From assembly GCA_024449915.1 (NCBI GenBank), contig JAMZAV010001460.1, positions 62,001 to 126,000 of the forward strand: a stretch of 64,000 bases of DNA, in the 5' to 3' direction. Below the pieces are notes generated by a model, which worked only from the letters and a program-made list of their open reading frames with translations, ran no database searches and had not been told where the DNA came from. Positions 21,727 to 32,480 of the stretch are shown here, one piece after another; positions within the stretch are counted from its first letter, which is position 1; every line of letters starts with the position of its first letter. The translations under genes and the position numbers were made by a program. The stretch is from Sweltsa coloradensis (taxonomy: Eukaryota; Arthropoda; Insecta; Plecoptera; Chloroperlidae).

Positions 21727-23420
21727 ATCCCATATAACAAAAAAAATTGTAAAAAAACAGCCAAACCTTACACATCAAAAGCAAAAGACTAAAAGAAATG
21801 TCAAGCTTAATGCACCCTCCAACATTTTCGCAAACTTAATACCTAATTCATTTTTCCCTATGCTGGATCCTTGCAAAGCGTGGGAAAAAATTTTTTTTGA
21901 ACTATTGTTTTTAAAAGTAAAATTTTGCAAATTTATTTTTTTCCAATATTTGCAAGGATCCTCATTGGGGAAAGTGAATTTTTGTATTAAATTGCGAAAA
22001 GTAGGGGGTACATAAACTTGGCATTTCTTTTAGATCTAATTGCTTTTGATTGTGTAAGGTTTGGCTGTTTTTTTACAAGTTTTTTGTTATATGTGGGATC
22101 TCATTATTTTTTCAAGTTCCATTACAAAATTATTTGTTTAAATACAATAATTTTTTCAAAGTCGAGTAAATTGGTATGGTATTAACAATTAACAATAGAA
22201 TTTAAAATATCTAGTGGTCCAAAGACTTGATTTTTGTAAACAATGCAGGAGATCATTGTCACTTGTTGATTATATTCTTGTACAAGGCTAATTAAAACCT
22301 TTATTTGGAAGCCTTCCAGCAAACGTTTTCAATCTTTTTTTCAAAAGGCACTTTATCACTTTAACCTTAATGTAAATATGAACGGTGGAGCCAGTGGCGT
22401 AAACTCAGATTCGGGTCCCCCCCGCAGGACTATTTTCAGCCCCCCTACTTAAAAATGTAAAACAAATAACACCACTTCCACTACAACATCCTTCTGGCCT
22501 TCAGGTCTGCAAAAGAGTTGATTTAAGTGTCAACGTTCATTTTCTTGGCTCTTGCAGATTCGATGCTCAAACCAGGTAATCCTTGCAGACGTTCTTGTCC
22601 CATTGTGTTTCTTATGTAGGCCTAATTCATAATGACTCTCAACTTTGAGAAATATATTTTAGCCGTCGCCACCGTGACAGGGAGGGTTTGAAATAACAGA
22701 AGTGCTGAGCAAACATCAAGATAACCGGCCGATATAGCTGTATAGTCCACTATTAACATGGTTGCTAGTTATTTAACCGTTTTCGATTTACCAATTTGTG
22801 TTTTCATGGTCGTACGAAACGATAGTAGCTGAAGTGAAAACCCCGGTAAAATATCTTCTGGTTTCTGTTGCAACACATTGGCAGCATCAATGATTTCCAA
22901 ACAGCGTCGACTTTTTATATTCACGAGTTCAATTATTCAAGGTGGTGTTCACAAGCCAGTTTTTTTTAGCCCAAGGGTCCACACCTATATGTAAATGGGC
23001 CCCCATAAATGTCATTTTGGACCCGGTTCCCCCCGCAACCTTGGGCCCTGCGGGCCTTTAGTAACGCGACTGGGTGTAGCCCCACCCGTTTGGCCAGAAT
23101 CTCTAACCGATTGAAACTGACGAATAAGACAGTAGCAGTGGTAGTAGTAGTATTAGTAGCAGTAGTAGCTAACATCCTTCAAGTGATTTTGAGCATGTTT
23201 CAAGTCATTTTTTCACAAGAAGGAATGCTCGTACCCCAACTAAATTTGGCATGTGTTGTCAGGTACCTAAATTCCTTCAATGTTGATAGTTTTCAAGTTC
23301 ACATCACGTTTCATGACGGCTGGGTGACACCTCGAAATCACCCCAACTCTGCTTGCTGAATAAGGTGCCTGAGTGTGTAGCTCGCTACGGCGTGGCTCCA
23401 GCGCCCTAACGGGCACCTAG
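21727..23420 (-). mobile_element. Composite repeat family H5, copy 2, carrying a nested hAT-type MITE
   Basis: It opens with a hairpin (CAGCCAAACCTTACACATCA pairing with GATTGTGTAAGGTTTGGCTG at about 22050-22070), continues with reverse H3-like sequence and ends with GCGCCCTAACGGGCACCTAG, where CGCCC..GGGC can pair. Unit B lacks it. Copies 1 and 2 bracket the damaged exon 5. Confidence 0.6.
22392..23072. mobile_element. hAT-type MITE with 8-bp target duplication
   Basis: The termini CAGTGGCGTAAACTC and the inverse of TTTAGTAACGCGACTG resemble the common hAT CAGTGGCGTA end. The flanking 8-mers are GGTGGAGC (22384-22391) and GGTGTAGC (23073-23080), one mismatch. It interrupts an H3-like segment that elsewhere reads straight through (GTAGCCCCACCCGTTTGG). 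No transposase. Confidence 0.72.
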
Positions 23421-23869
23421 ACTTTGCAAAGTTGTCAAAAAAGCTTACATGGACAGCTCTACGGTCTAGATTTTTAAAAAAAATTTCTCACTTATCTAAA
23501 AAAATTCACGAATATAGTCAACACGAATATAGTAACTTTTGTACTTTTGAACAAAATAAAGAAACGTGAAAATCAAGTTATAAATTAAAATTTGTTTTAA
23601 CCCAATAAAAAAAAAAAAAATACTGTAGAGCCCTACATTTCCACTTTCGTGACAACTGTTCAAAATTTCAAACACCTGTGATGTCAGTCAGCCGGGCGAT
23701 CAGGAATGTGGCTAAAACGCGTCCAACATCCTTTTAAAGAAAATATAACTTTGTAAATGTAAATAATATATCAAATATACTGTCATTCATGTTTAACAAG
23801 TGTTTGGTTCTGATACATTTCAATTCAGTACGCATTATGTGTGCTTCATCTGGTATGTTGTTGTTCCAG

Positions 23870-23963
23870 CTTCACAGCTCCTTGGAAGAGGTCCATCAAC
23901 ATTTGAATCCGAAATGTCTCCCAAAGGAATACGGTGGTACAATGCCTGCGTCGGAAATGATTG
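23870..23963 (+). CDS. CRAL-TRIO copy A exon 6
   Basis: After TTGTTGTTCCAG it encodes LHSSLEEVHQHLNPKCLPKE then YGGTMPASEMI. The LPKEYGG motif is the classic end of the CRAL-TRIO domain. The donor GTGTGG (GTATGG in copy B) leaves phase 1. It is 94 bp in both copies. Confidence 0.9.
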
Positions 23964-24612
23964 GTGTGGAACTTACAAATATTTAATCATCGTATAATTT
24001 GTTCTTTGACATACTATATGCTATTTGTATATATTATTGTAAATTTTAACATTACAAGATTTGCTACTAAAATGAAGAAAAATACTTTTTAAATATTCAT
24101 CTTGGTTCGTTGCTTTTCATCATTTTCAAATATCAGCTTTTTAATTTCATTCAGTTGGCACTACCATCTAGCTTGGGGAATTGCGTAAGTTTCGGCGGTT
24201 GGCACAATGTGTCTAATAGTTGTAAATATTTTTTTCTCTTGAATGTTAGTAACGAAAAAAAACTTGTTTTGAAGTAAATTTTATTATACGTACACCACAA
24301 TATCAGCACGTTTTATTTGTGAACTGTGATTTTGAAATACCAATCTCGATTTTATTTCTATCATGTTGGCTTTTATTTTCTTGTATCATCGGAATAAACT
24401 AACAGGTTACATTGTGCGTGTGTTTAAAAAATGTAATTGCTGTGTATCAGGAGACAATTTATAAAATTGAGAACCTATATTTATAAATAAATAAACAAAA
24501 AATACTTTCCTATGAACTATTTTTTGTCACAATACTTGTTTACACTTCTTGGGGATGAGTAACCGTTTTCAAATTTTGTGTGTACAAATTTGTTTTTTTT
24601 TCTCTGTTTCAG

Positions 24613-24740
24613 ACGCATGGAAAGAAAAGCTGTTGGCAAATCGTGATAATCTACTCAGTTTGGACAACACGAAACTTGTTCAAACGGAAGACGAAGATAG
24701 CTTGTACGTCGGGTCATTCAAGAAACTAAACGTGGATTGA
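24613..24740 (+). CDS. CRAL-TRIO copy A exon 7 (terminal)
   Basis: After TCTCTGTTTCAG it encodes DAWKEKLLANRDNLLSLDNT and an acidic tail ending SLYVGSFKKLNVD, then TGA. The join EMI+DAWKEKLL is standard for tocopherol-transfer-like proteins. The last 13 residues recur as a fragment at 37448-37489. Confidence 0.9.
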
Positions 24741-25162
24741 GCAATTATTCCAAACTTATTGTGTGTAAAATTTAGCTAAAGGAGAACCTAAGAATTGTTT
24801 CTTGGAAATATTTAAACACATTTGCACATTGTGAATTGTAGCTCAAGTTTGCCTTTCAAATTTTGATAGCTCAACATTGACTCTTTTGTACTAAATACTA
24901 CTTAAATTACCTAATTTGGCAACTAAAAAAAACATAATAAGATTTGATTGTTTAATTTTTTAATTTTTTTAGAGACGTTTAAATAACAATTAATAAAAGT
25001 GGGTGTAGTAAGACGAAACACATCTAGGGAAAAGGTAAACCGTAAAAGTGGCGGGAAGAAAGAAAAACGAAGTATCTCAACACTGTTGAAGATGAACGTG
25101 AAGAGGAGAAGACAGGAAAAGAAAGATATTATAATTGTAATGTTTTAAGCATGGCTTCGATA
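24741..25162 (+). other. 3' flank of CRAL-TRIO copy A
   Basis: Homologous to 37490-37935 downstream of the remnant copy C (shared CCTAATGAGATTTGATTG-type and AAAAGTGGGTGTAGTA blocks). It is cut at about 25162 by a LINE fragment and resumes at about 29954 (AGTATAGTATGGTGGGTTC). Confidence 0.65.
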
Positions 25163-26034
25163 GTAAGTAAGTATTTTATTCATTGGACAAATACATGGTA
25201 TCTGTATAACACAATTCTCTGTAAAGAGTGATAGTGTAATGAATAATTCTTATTTTAATTCGAATAACTTATAATATTAATATCTAGGATGATTGTGCCG
25301 TCTGGTGTGTAGAGATGTCCGCACCGGATAAGATCACCCAAACCTTTGCCTCTGAGCTACTTTTTGTTCAATGCGCTTATGGCATTCACATTCTTTATCT
25401 CACACATTGTGGTTGTCATTTAATTGTAAACCATATCTGTTATTTGCTTGTATGCAGTTAAGGCAGCTAGCAGAGTCTGCTGTACAGTCTGGGGATTTAT
25501 GGTACCCACCGCAGTAGCCGCACGCAAGTCCATTTTTACAGTTCGACATTGTGTGGCCATATTGGCAGCATTTAAAACACCTTATCACATGTATATATTC
25601 GACCACCCTACATACATTTCACCCTATTTTAATTCTATCACTCACGTCTTCTTTAGTTTCCTTGTCCACTTCAAATATTATATAAACTGTTCTTTTGTTG
25701 TAGTTTTTCTTGATATGTACAATTTTCATGCAAGTTTTCTCGGTTGTTACTTATGGTGTTGAATCCATTTTGTTTGCATATTTCCTTTATCCAGTTTTCA
25801 TTTTCACTTAGTTCATCCTCTTTGCTAATCCCAATAGCCATTATTTTATATTTGGTTTTGTAATGTCGTAGTCGTTCCCAAGCTTTACAGTTGTCTCTTT
25901 TTGAAGAGCCTGTAGTCCTTCTCTGCTGTCACAGACCATCCCCCCCCCCCCCCCCCACCACCCATCTCCGATTTCTTTAACTTTAGTCACTCCTATTCCC
26001 ATTTCACTAGTAGCCTGGTTGCTTAGACAAACCA
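25163..26034 (-). pseudogene. LINE ORF1 (Gag-like), C-terminal part with zinc knuckles
   Basis: Read in reverse, SNQATSEMGIGVTKVKEIGD and LQALQKETTVKLGNDYDITK are typical of nucleic-acid-binding LINE ORF1 proteins. They are followed by CFKCCQYGHTMSNC, CGYCGGYHKSPDC and CLNC zinc knuckles (25430-25580). A 3'-UTR-like segment follows with no ORF2. The N-terminal part continues at 29516-29953 beyond an inserted transposon. ATAGTA flanks both ends (about 25157 and 29955), a likely target duplication. Confidence 0.75.
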
Positions 26035-29000
26035 TTCGGGGTTTAGTGATAGAGGCGTGAATTTTGGATCATTTACTCAGAAAAACGTGCTGAGTAATTT
26101 GCCAGGTGCTCCTAATCGATTATTTTCCCCGTTTAGGGGTGACCATGGTGCAAAGTTAGGGGTAGAAATTATTTTTAAATAGACTAGGGGTGAGCCTTAT
26201 AGAAGTAAAAGTGTGGTATTTAAACATTTTGTGTAAGTATGTATTCAATGTAATTATTTAAATCGAAAAAATGTATTATTTTTAACAGGGGTGTCCAAAA
26301 TTGCTATTTCGAAAAAATGGTAGTAAGTATAGCTTGCGATGACTCAGCTTTCGGGGATGAGTGATAGAAGCGTGAATTTTGGATCATTTACTCAGAAATA
26401 TGCAATGAGTGTTTTTCGAGGTGGTCCGCATTGAAAACTGTTCCCGTTCAGGGGTGACCATGACGAAAAGTTAGCGGTAGAAATTATTTTTTAATAGACT
26501 AGGGGTGAGCCTAATAGAAGTAAAAGTGTGGTATTTAAACATTTTGTTTGAGTATTAATTCAATTTAGTTGTTTACAGCTAAAAAAATTATCATAATTAA
26601 CAGGGGTGTCCAAATTGTTACATTTGCCCGAAATTCGAAAATACGTTCAAAATGCTAGTAAGCATAGCTTGTGATGACTCATCTGAAAGGAATTTAAATA
26701 CTGAACACAAATTTCATACATAATCAAAAGTCAAGGTCACCAGGGTCAATCAAGGCCACGACCTTTGAAATTTAATTAGTATTGTGTTGTCTAATCGCCA
26801 TGAACAGACCACATAAAAGTGTTTATGTTGATACTTTTTACCTTAATCGTTTGTCCAGGATAATATATGTACATAAAAAAAAGCAATTCTATATTCAGGG
26901 TTGTACAAAACGACTTTCTGGGTCTTGAGTTTTCCAATATACTGTAAATTGAGCCACCATAGGTTGTGACCACTCATTTTGAAGCTAATCTTAAGTTGGT
27001 CACGGTTATGCTTTTCACTTACGTGTAGAAAGAAATAATAATATTACCTGAAAGTACGGCGTTGGGCAAGGGAGGTGAAACAATACACACAATCATACAG
27101 TTTCAGTAGATAGTACACTTAGTCAGTAGCTTACCTTAGCTTACAAATAGCATTCCCCTTTGCACTTGCACAATGCACAGCAAGGCTGCCCACTCTTCAG
27201 ACACTTGCAACAGTCTAAGATGCAGTCATTCCTGCACTTGCAGGAGATGACTTCGTCGCAGAAGTTCATGGCGTCAGGCAAAGTCGTCCACAGAGGTTCC
27301 CACGATCCAGCTGAATTTTTCATCCAGCCCCAGGCTGAGGGATCACATGTAGTTTGCATGGGGATGCTGGACGCCCCCCACACAAGCCCTCCCTGTAGTG
27401 TAGCTCGCAGAACATGAAGCCTCAGTGCGTCTTCTGTTGGCGGCAATGCTTCCATACCCACTCGCTTTTGCGTAAATAGTTCTTTGTGGCACTCATTTAC
27501 TGTGGTGGAGGTACTTGTTCTATCATACAAGATGATTACGTACTTCTCTAGTTGTTTTATTGTATATTCATCCAGTTCTTGCGTTGTTGTCGTTGATATA
27601 TTTTTGAACGTAGATGTTATATCTGGAAGTAGGTTCCACACTTTCCATGCCGACTTTTTACCTTTGCCAGCAAATGACGAAAAGGTATCGCAACCAATGA
27701 ACGCATGGAAGAAAAGCAGTGCTGCACATTTGTCCACTCCAAGAGTATCGGCAATGTCATGAGTAGCTATGATTCGGGTATGTTTCCCTACGCCAAACTC
27801 TACCCACAATTTTTTCCCACTGAAGACACAAGCAACAACAACACAGAGGACAACCACATCTGAATCAACTGTTCGAACTAGTACTTCTTCCCTTCCCAGG
27901 TTGAAAGCATCGCATACATGCACAATAATCTCGTATCAGCCTCTTCATGGTTGCACGGTGCAATATACCTCCCATTACCAATGAACAACTATTAGAAAAC
28001 GCTTCGTCGTCTTGGGTGATAACGACAGTGCCAACTGAAGCTTCAATCTTGAGAACATACTGTCCTAGAAATCTAAACAGTTCACGTTTGTTGTCATCAT
28101 CTCGCAAGAACTCTTGCCAGTTTCTTGGTAGAGTGTTGGGCATTTCAACACGGCGTCTCAATCCGTGTCCTCTCTTCATCCTTGTGCAAGCCTTCAGTGA
28201 GTCAGACCGATACACATCCCAGATGAGGTCCACTCTAGTCGTCCTTCTCAACTGCGAGTATATGTATGGGATGAAAACTTGCACTGCGTAATCTGAGAAA
28301 GTCTTTTGTTGTTCTTCTTAGTCTTATGTAAGTCGAGTGCAACCGAGTCTCACCCCCCTGCTTTGACCGCGTTCTTGTGTGGCACATCTTTGTAATAGCT
28401 TTTGATAGGGGACATAGAACAGCGCGCTTTCAATTTCAGAGGCCAATCAATATGTGTCTTAAGAGCAGTATCTCTGTACTTTTAAACTAAAAACTCTTAT
28501 ATAAAGCCATAAAGAAAAGATTAACTAACACAATTGATACCACAATCGTAGTCAGCATACATTTAGCTTCAAAATGAGTGGTCACAACCTATGGTGGCTC
28601 AATTTACAGTATATTGGAAAATTTAAGACCCAGAAAGTCATTTTGTACAACCCTGAATATAGAATTGCTGTTTTTATGTACATATATTATCCTGGACAAA
28701 CGATTAAGGTAAAAAGTATCAACATAAACACTTTTATGTGGTCTGTTCATGGCGATTAGACAACACAATACTAATTAAATTTCAAAGGTCGTGGCCCTGA
28801 TTGACCCTGGTGACCTTGACTTTTGATTATGTATGAAATTTGTGTTCAGTATTTAAATTCCTTTCAGATGAGTCATCACAAGCTATGCTTACTAGCATTT
28901 TGAACGTATTTTCGAATTTCGGGCAAATGTAACAATTTTGGACACCCCTGTTAAAAATGATAAATTTTTTAGCTGTAAACAATTAAATTGAATTAATACT

Positions 29001-29515
29001 AAAAAAAATGTTTAAATACCACACTTTTACTTCTATTAGGCTCACCCCTAGTCTATTAAAAAATAATTTCTACCGCTAACTTTTCGCCATGGTCACCCCT
29101 GAACGGGAACAGTTTTCGATGCGGACCACCTCGCAAAATACTCATTGCATATTTCTGAGTAAATGATCCAAAATTCACGCTTCTATCACTCATCCCCGAA
29201 AGCTGAGTCATCACAAGCTATACTTACTACCATTTTTTCGAAATAGCAATTTTGGACACCCCTGTTAAAAATAATACATTTTTTCGATTTAAATAATTAC
29301 ATTGAATACATACTTACACAAAATGTTTAAATACCACACTTTTACTTCTATAAGGCTCACCCCTAGTCTATTTAAAAATAATTTCTACCCCTAACTTTGC
29401 ACCATGGTCACCCCTGAACGGGGAGAAAAATCGATTGGGACCACCCGGGAAATTACTCAGCACGTTTTTCTGAGTAAATGATCCAAAATTCACGCCTCTA
29501 TCACTAAACCCCGAA
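26035..29515. mobile_element. 3481-bp palindromic DNA transposon with 954-bp terminal inverted repeats
   Basis: The left arm 26035-26988 begins TTCGGGGTTTAGTGATAGAG. The right arm 28563-29515 is its inverse, ending CTCTATCACTAAACCCCGAA. Innermost matched bases are ..CATTTTGAAGCTAA and TTAGCTTCAAAATG... Within each arm two diverged direct repeats of 315 bp start at 26046 and 26361 (left arm). The 1.57-kb centre holds one minus-strand ORF remnant with XPG-like motifs. The element splits a LINE ORF1. I see no clean target duplication. XPG-like nucleases are known from Academ-type transposons, which makes that group a candidate but not a proven relative. Confidence 0.85.
27141..28284 (-). pseudogene. 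XPG/FEN1-like nuclease-domain protein of the palindromic element, frameshifted
   Basis: Two overlapping minus-strand frames make one protein. The upstream frame (28284 down to about 27990) gives NTLPRNWQEFLRDDDNKREL. A short middle frame gives APCNHEEADTRL (27985-27935). The last frame (27923-27141) gives VLVRTVDSDVVVL, then FFHAFIGCDTFSSFAGKGKK, YDRTSTSTTVNECHK, WGWMKNSAGSWEPLWTTLPD and a C-terminal cysteine cluster (CKCRNDCILDCCKC and CALCKCKGEC). EAD, TVDSD and GCD..GKGK correspond in order to the FEN1/XPG motifs with acidic metal ligands and the helix-hairpin GCDY..GIGPK, which is my basis for the call. Related proteins occur in many copies in cnidarians and other invertebrates. Two frameshifts disable it. 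Role in transposition is inference. Confidence 0.7.
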
Positions 29516-29953
29516 CTTAAGCCTGTTTGGTATCTAAGGAGCCGAGCTATAGGGTTTACTGCCTTTTTTACTTCTTCTATTGTTTTCTTGCTATCTTGTG
29601 CAGCGTGTGATTTAGGTTTGACTATTACAGCCAACTCTTGCGTCTTGGTATTTTGGCCTCGATTCACGATCGCGCTGTAGGTTGAGTTCTTGTTCTCTGT
29701 TGATCCGCCTCCTTGTTCCGATCGACCTCTTGCCGTATCGATCAGTCGAAGTATCCGCTCGCTTGTTAGCATCTTTTCGACATATCGATTCGCCACCATG
29801 CATCGCAGCTATTTGCGGGTCTACCTCCTCACTTTTACCTTGTATTATGTTTTGAAGTAATATTATCATCTCTGCTTGGATATTTAATCGTTTTGTCATT
29901 TCGATAGTAACCTTTTTCTTTTCTTCTACTATCTTCTTTGTTAGTGCTACTAG
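29516..29953 (-). pseudogene. LINE ORF1 (Gag-like), N-terminal part
   Basis: In reverse it reads MTKRLNIQAEMIILLQNIIQ, then, after a frame change, KTQELAVIVKPKSHAAQDSK and VNPIARLLRYQTGLS. This is the N-terminal half of the ORF1 whose zinc-knuckle half lies at 25163-26034. Frame changes show it is inactive. Confidence 0.65.
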
Positions 29954-30775
29954 TATAGTATGGTGGGTTCATCCCACCCCCTACCCGACTTCATTGTTGA
30001 AAATAGGGCCTGATAACAATTAATTATGAATTATAACCAATGTCATTGTATTTATTTAACATTTTTATAATTTGCATAGACACTTATATCAAAAATAGAT
30101 ATTGTTTTAAAATGTACACATACTTACTGTAACATTTTATTGTTATGGTGGTTCGTTCAAAGTAATGACTGGATAATATTGTTATAGTAAATTTTAATAT
30201 TTAAATGTACTCACACACTGTAATATTTTAATATGGTGGTTCAAAGTATGACTGTATAATATTATAATAATAAATGTATGTAACGTTAAATGATTTGTAT
30301 TGTTAGCGAAACATGTATGTATTGCAAAAATATATGTGGATAATGATATTATTTAATTCAATTTTATTATAGTTTTATTTACTTACAAACATTTATATAT
30401 ATTAAATTTCATTCAACAGCATTAACTTCGACATGACATGTCATTGTCATTGTCTTTGACATGTCAGTAACATTGTTACCAAGTAGAAACATGAATGTAA
30501 ACATAGAAGAACGCACGCAACATGTATTATTGTATGCAACGTAATGTAGTGTTTAAAAGAACAAAACCGAATGTTCAAAGAAAAGGGAAAAACAGTTTTA
30601 CCAAAAACTATCTAGTACCAAAGAAAGGAATTGTACACCAACTAAGACAGAGATAGAAGAGTTTTAGGCAGGAATATGGGGTAACCCGGTAGCACACAAC
30701 CAGGAACCAGGACAACTAACTAACTAACTAACTAACTAAACTAACTAACGAGTTCCTTGTGTAGGCAATATGGCC
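29954..30775. other. Continuation of copy A 3' flank, and intergenic DNA
   Basis: 29954 to about 30360 matches 37920-38262 (CCCCCTACCCGACTTCATTG, TTTATTTAACATTTTTATAA). The rest is unassigned. A (CTAA)n microsatellite at about 30717-30748 lies just downstream of the elongase stop codon. Confidence 0.6.
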
Positions 30776-31343
30776 TTAATTTGATTTAAATTTGCCATTC
30801 GCCGTGTCGCCATATTGTGGCAATTTTCTGAAATTGTTTTTGTTGGCATTTGCGCTGAACCTTTTACGGTTGTCACCGAAGTAAGCCTTATAGAAAAACC
30901 TTGCGAAGAGTAAAAAGTAAGTGAAATACATTACCAGTGAGGCTGTAGTGTTGGTCCATGATACATTACACTCGAGTTGGTTCTCTCTTATATTTATTGC
31001 AAGCAAGTTGATTGCACACCCAACGAACATCTGTAAGAGTTGACATATCGTGATGGCCATGGCGATGTAGCGTGGTGGGGAATATCCCATTGCTTTCAAC
31101 GCGAAATACGAGTACATGAGCGAGTGTACACTGTAGTTCATGACGACGAACCATCTCGCAGTTGACGAGTACTCGCTGAAGGTGAACCAACTGAAGATTA
31201 ACACCGTTATGTGGTGGTACCAGTGCAGGAACATCAGGGGTTGTTTTCGGAGGACGATGAATACGGTGTCCCCAAGCTCGGGGAGTTTCGATAGGGCGAA
31301 TAAAAATGACCAGAAACTGGATACAAGGTCATCTGTAATGAAG
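30776..31343 (-). CDS. Elovl6: ELOVL6-like very-long-chain fatty acid elongase, 3' coding exon
   Basis: This encodes about the last 188 of 301 residues of a membrane-bound ER 3-ketoacyl-CoA synthase, which condenses malonyl-CoA with an acyl-CoA in the first step of elongation. After acceptor TTCTGTTTTCAG the exon reads FITDDLVSSFWSFLFALSKL then PELGDTVFIVLRKQPLMFLH and WYHHITVL. The family landmarks are all here: KLPELGDT, the HxxHH box (HWYHH, about residue 154), NYSVHSLMYSYF, and TICQLLQM. Several hydrophobic membrane helices are visible. The C-terminus KFKSN fits a KxKxx ER-retrieval signal. The ELOVL6 (Baldspot) subgroup is chosen from the overall similarity; ELOVL3 would be the alternative. 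It joins the upstream exon in phase as CVS-S-FITDD. Confidence 0.9.
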
Positions 31344-32480
31344 CTGAAAACAGAAGAAGACACGTTGATTTGATTCTGTTCACAATACAATAGCGAACTT
31401 GCCTTGGATTCAAATTTAAATTTCACCCATTTAATTATTTTTAGCATCCAGTTAAATAACCTTCACAATTGAAAGAAATTAAAAAATAAAATCCGTGGTA
31501 ACTACGGGTGTATAAAGTTATAGGGTTTTGAATATCCGCGCCAAGTATGGAATATGCTCGCTGATGGGGCGTGACGTCACCGTGGCTTACGTAGTTTACA
31601 ACATGCTCGCCGTACGCCGCTTCAATGGCCGCCTTGTCGCCCTTGTCGCTCATATTTATCTCGTCTGGTCAAAGATGTTGGAATAATAGTACGACTGGTA
31701 AGCCTGGCCTAAGTAGGCTTATAAAAATGACAGAACAGGGTTTTGACAAGGCCGACATGGATATGTACTCACAGTCAATGGAACATGCGTTAACATATTT
31801 CATAGCTGGAAACCAGCAATAAAATTTAGGAGATATTTAATGGGGGGGGGGGGGGAGGGGACGAACTTGGTCAAAGATTCACCAATAGAAGTAATGGGCG
31901 ATATGTTGAATACAATACATATTTTAGAATGTTATTTCACTGGGAGACACGCTTGGAAGCAAATAAGTCACCTGTTATGGCGTCATCAAGATGGCATCCG
32001 AAAAAATTCTTAAATTTTTAACTCAAGAGGTAATCATTGGATTTAAACCAACCAAGTACCATTATAATAAGTTTTTTGTTATCTTCAAAAAAATGTCATA
32101 TTAGATTTAACGTAAACGCAAAAGTTTTAATACCATAAACAGATTATCACAATTTATTGCATTTATATCACTTTTTACATTTTCAGTGGTAGTGGGTGAT
32201 TTTAATTTTAAAACGAACCAAGCCAACAATGTTGGTGCCAACGCTATAGACGCGCGAGCAATGGCCAACCAGATACAGATGTGTTTAAAAGAAGACACTG
32301 ACCAAAATAACTGGACGCCATCGGCGTGTGACGTCAGAATCATAGTTCTCCCAACTATCCTAGTATTTCACCTGCAAGAGGGCATCACATTACCCTAGTG
32401 CATGTTACCCACTTAAAATTTGAATTTGTTGAACGGCATCATGCCTAATGGAAAGCAACATAGTAATTAGGTATAGATAC
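31344..32480 (-). other. Intron of the elongase gene
   Basis: Bounded by donor GTATCTATAC (reverse, ending at 32480) and acceptor TTTTCAG (reverse, at 31344). It holds a G-run at about 31842-31859. A 70-codon minus-strand frame at 31441-31653 starts in a slightly GC-richer patch, but has no recognised family or splice link. Confidence 0.75.

Larger units (their letters stand above)
7442..24740 (+). pseudogene. CRAL-TRIO lipid-transfer gene, copy A (alpha-tocopherol transfer protein-like), seven exons, frameshifted in exon 5
   Basis: Members of this family are cytosolic carriers of hydrophobic ligands such as tocopherol, retinal or phosphoinositides. Seven exons can be placed with GT..AG boundaries and consistent phases: 7442-7594 (ATG at 7453), 11730-11889, 12262-12323, 19358-19551, 21486-21600, 23870-23963 and 24613-24740 (stop TGA). 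If exon 5 had the 117 bp seen in copy B the protein would be 298 residues, a normal size for the family. Exons 1-2 encode the CRAL-TRIO N-terminal helices, exons 3-6 the lipid-binding domain with the family endings LPKEYGG and AWKEKLL, and exon 7 the acidic tail. Exon 5 here has five small indels relative to copy B and an in-frame stop, so the copy is probably dead unless these are assembly errors. Introns hold many nested mobile elements. The ligand cannot be predicted. Confidence 0.85.

Noticed and set aside
27160..28291. Plus-strand ORFs overlapping the XPG-like gene
   Set aside because: They are antisense shadows; the minus strand carries the recognisable motifs.
31441..31653. 70-codon minus-strand ORF in the elongase intron
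   Set aside because: No recognised domain, not joined in phase to the elongase exons, and the two known exons already make a full-length protein.
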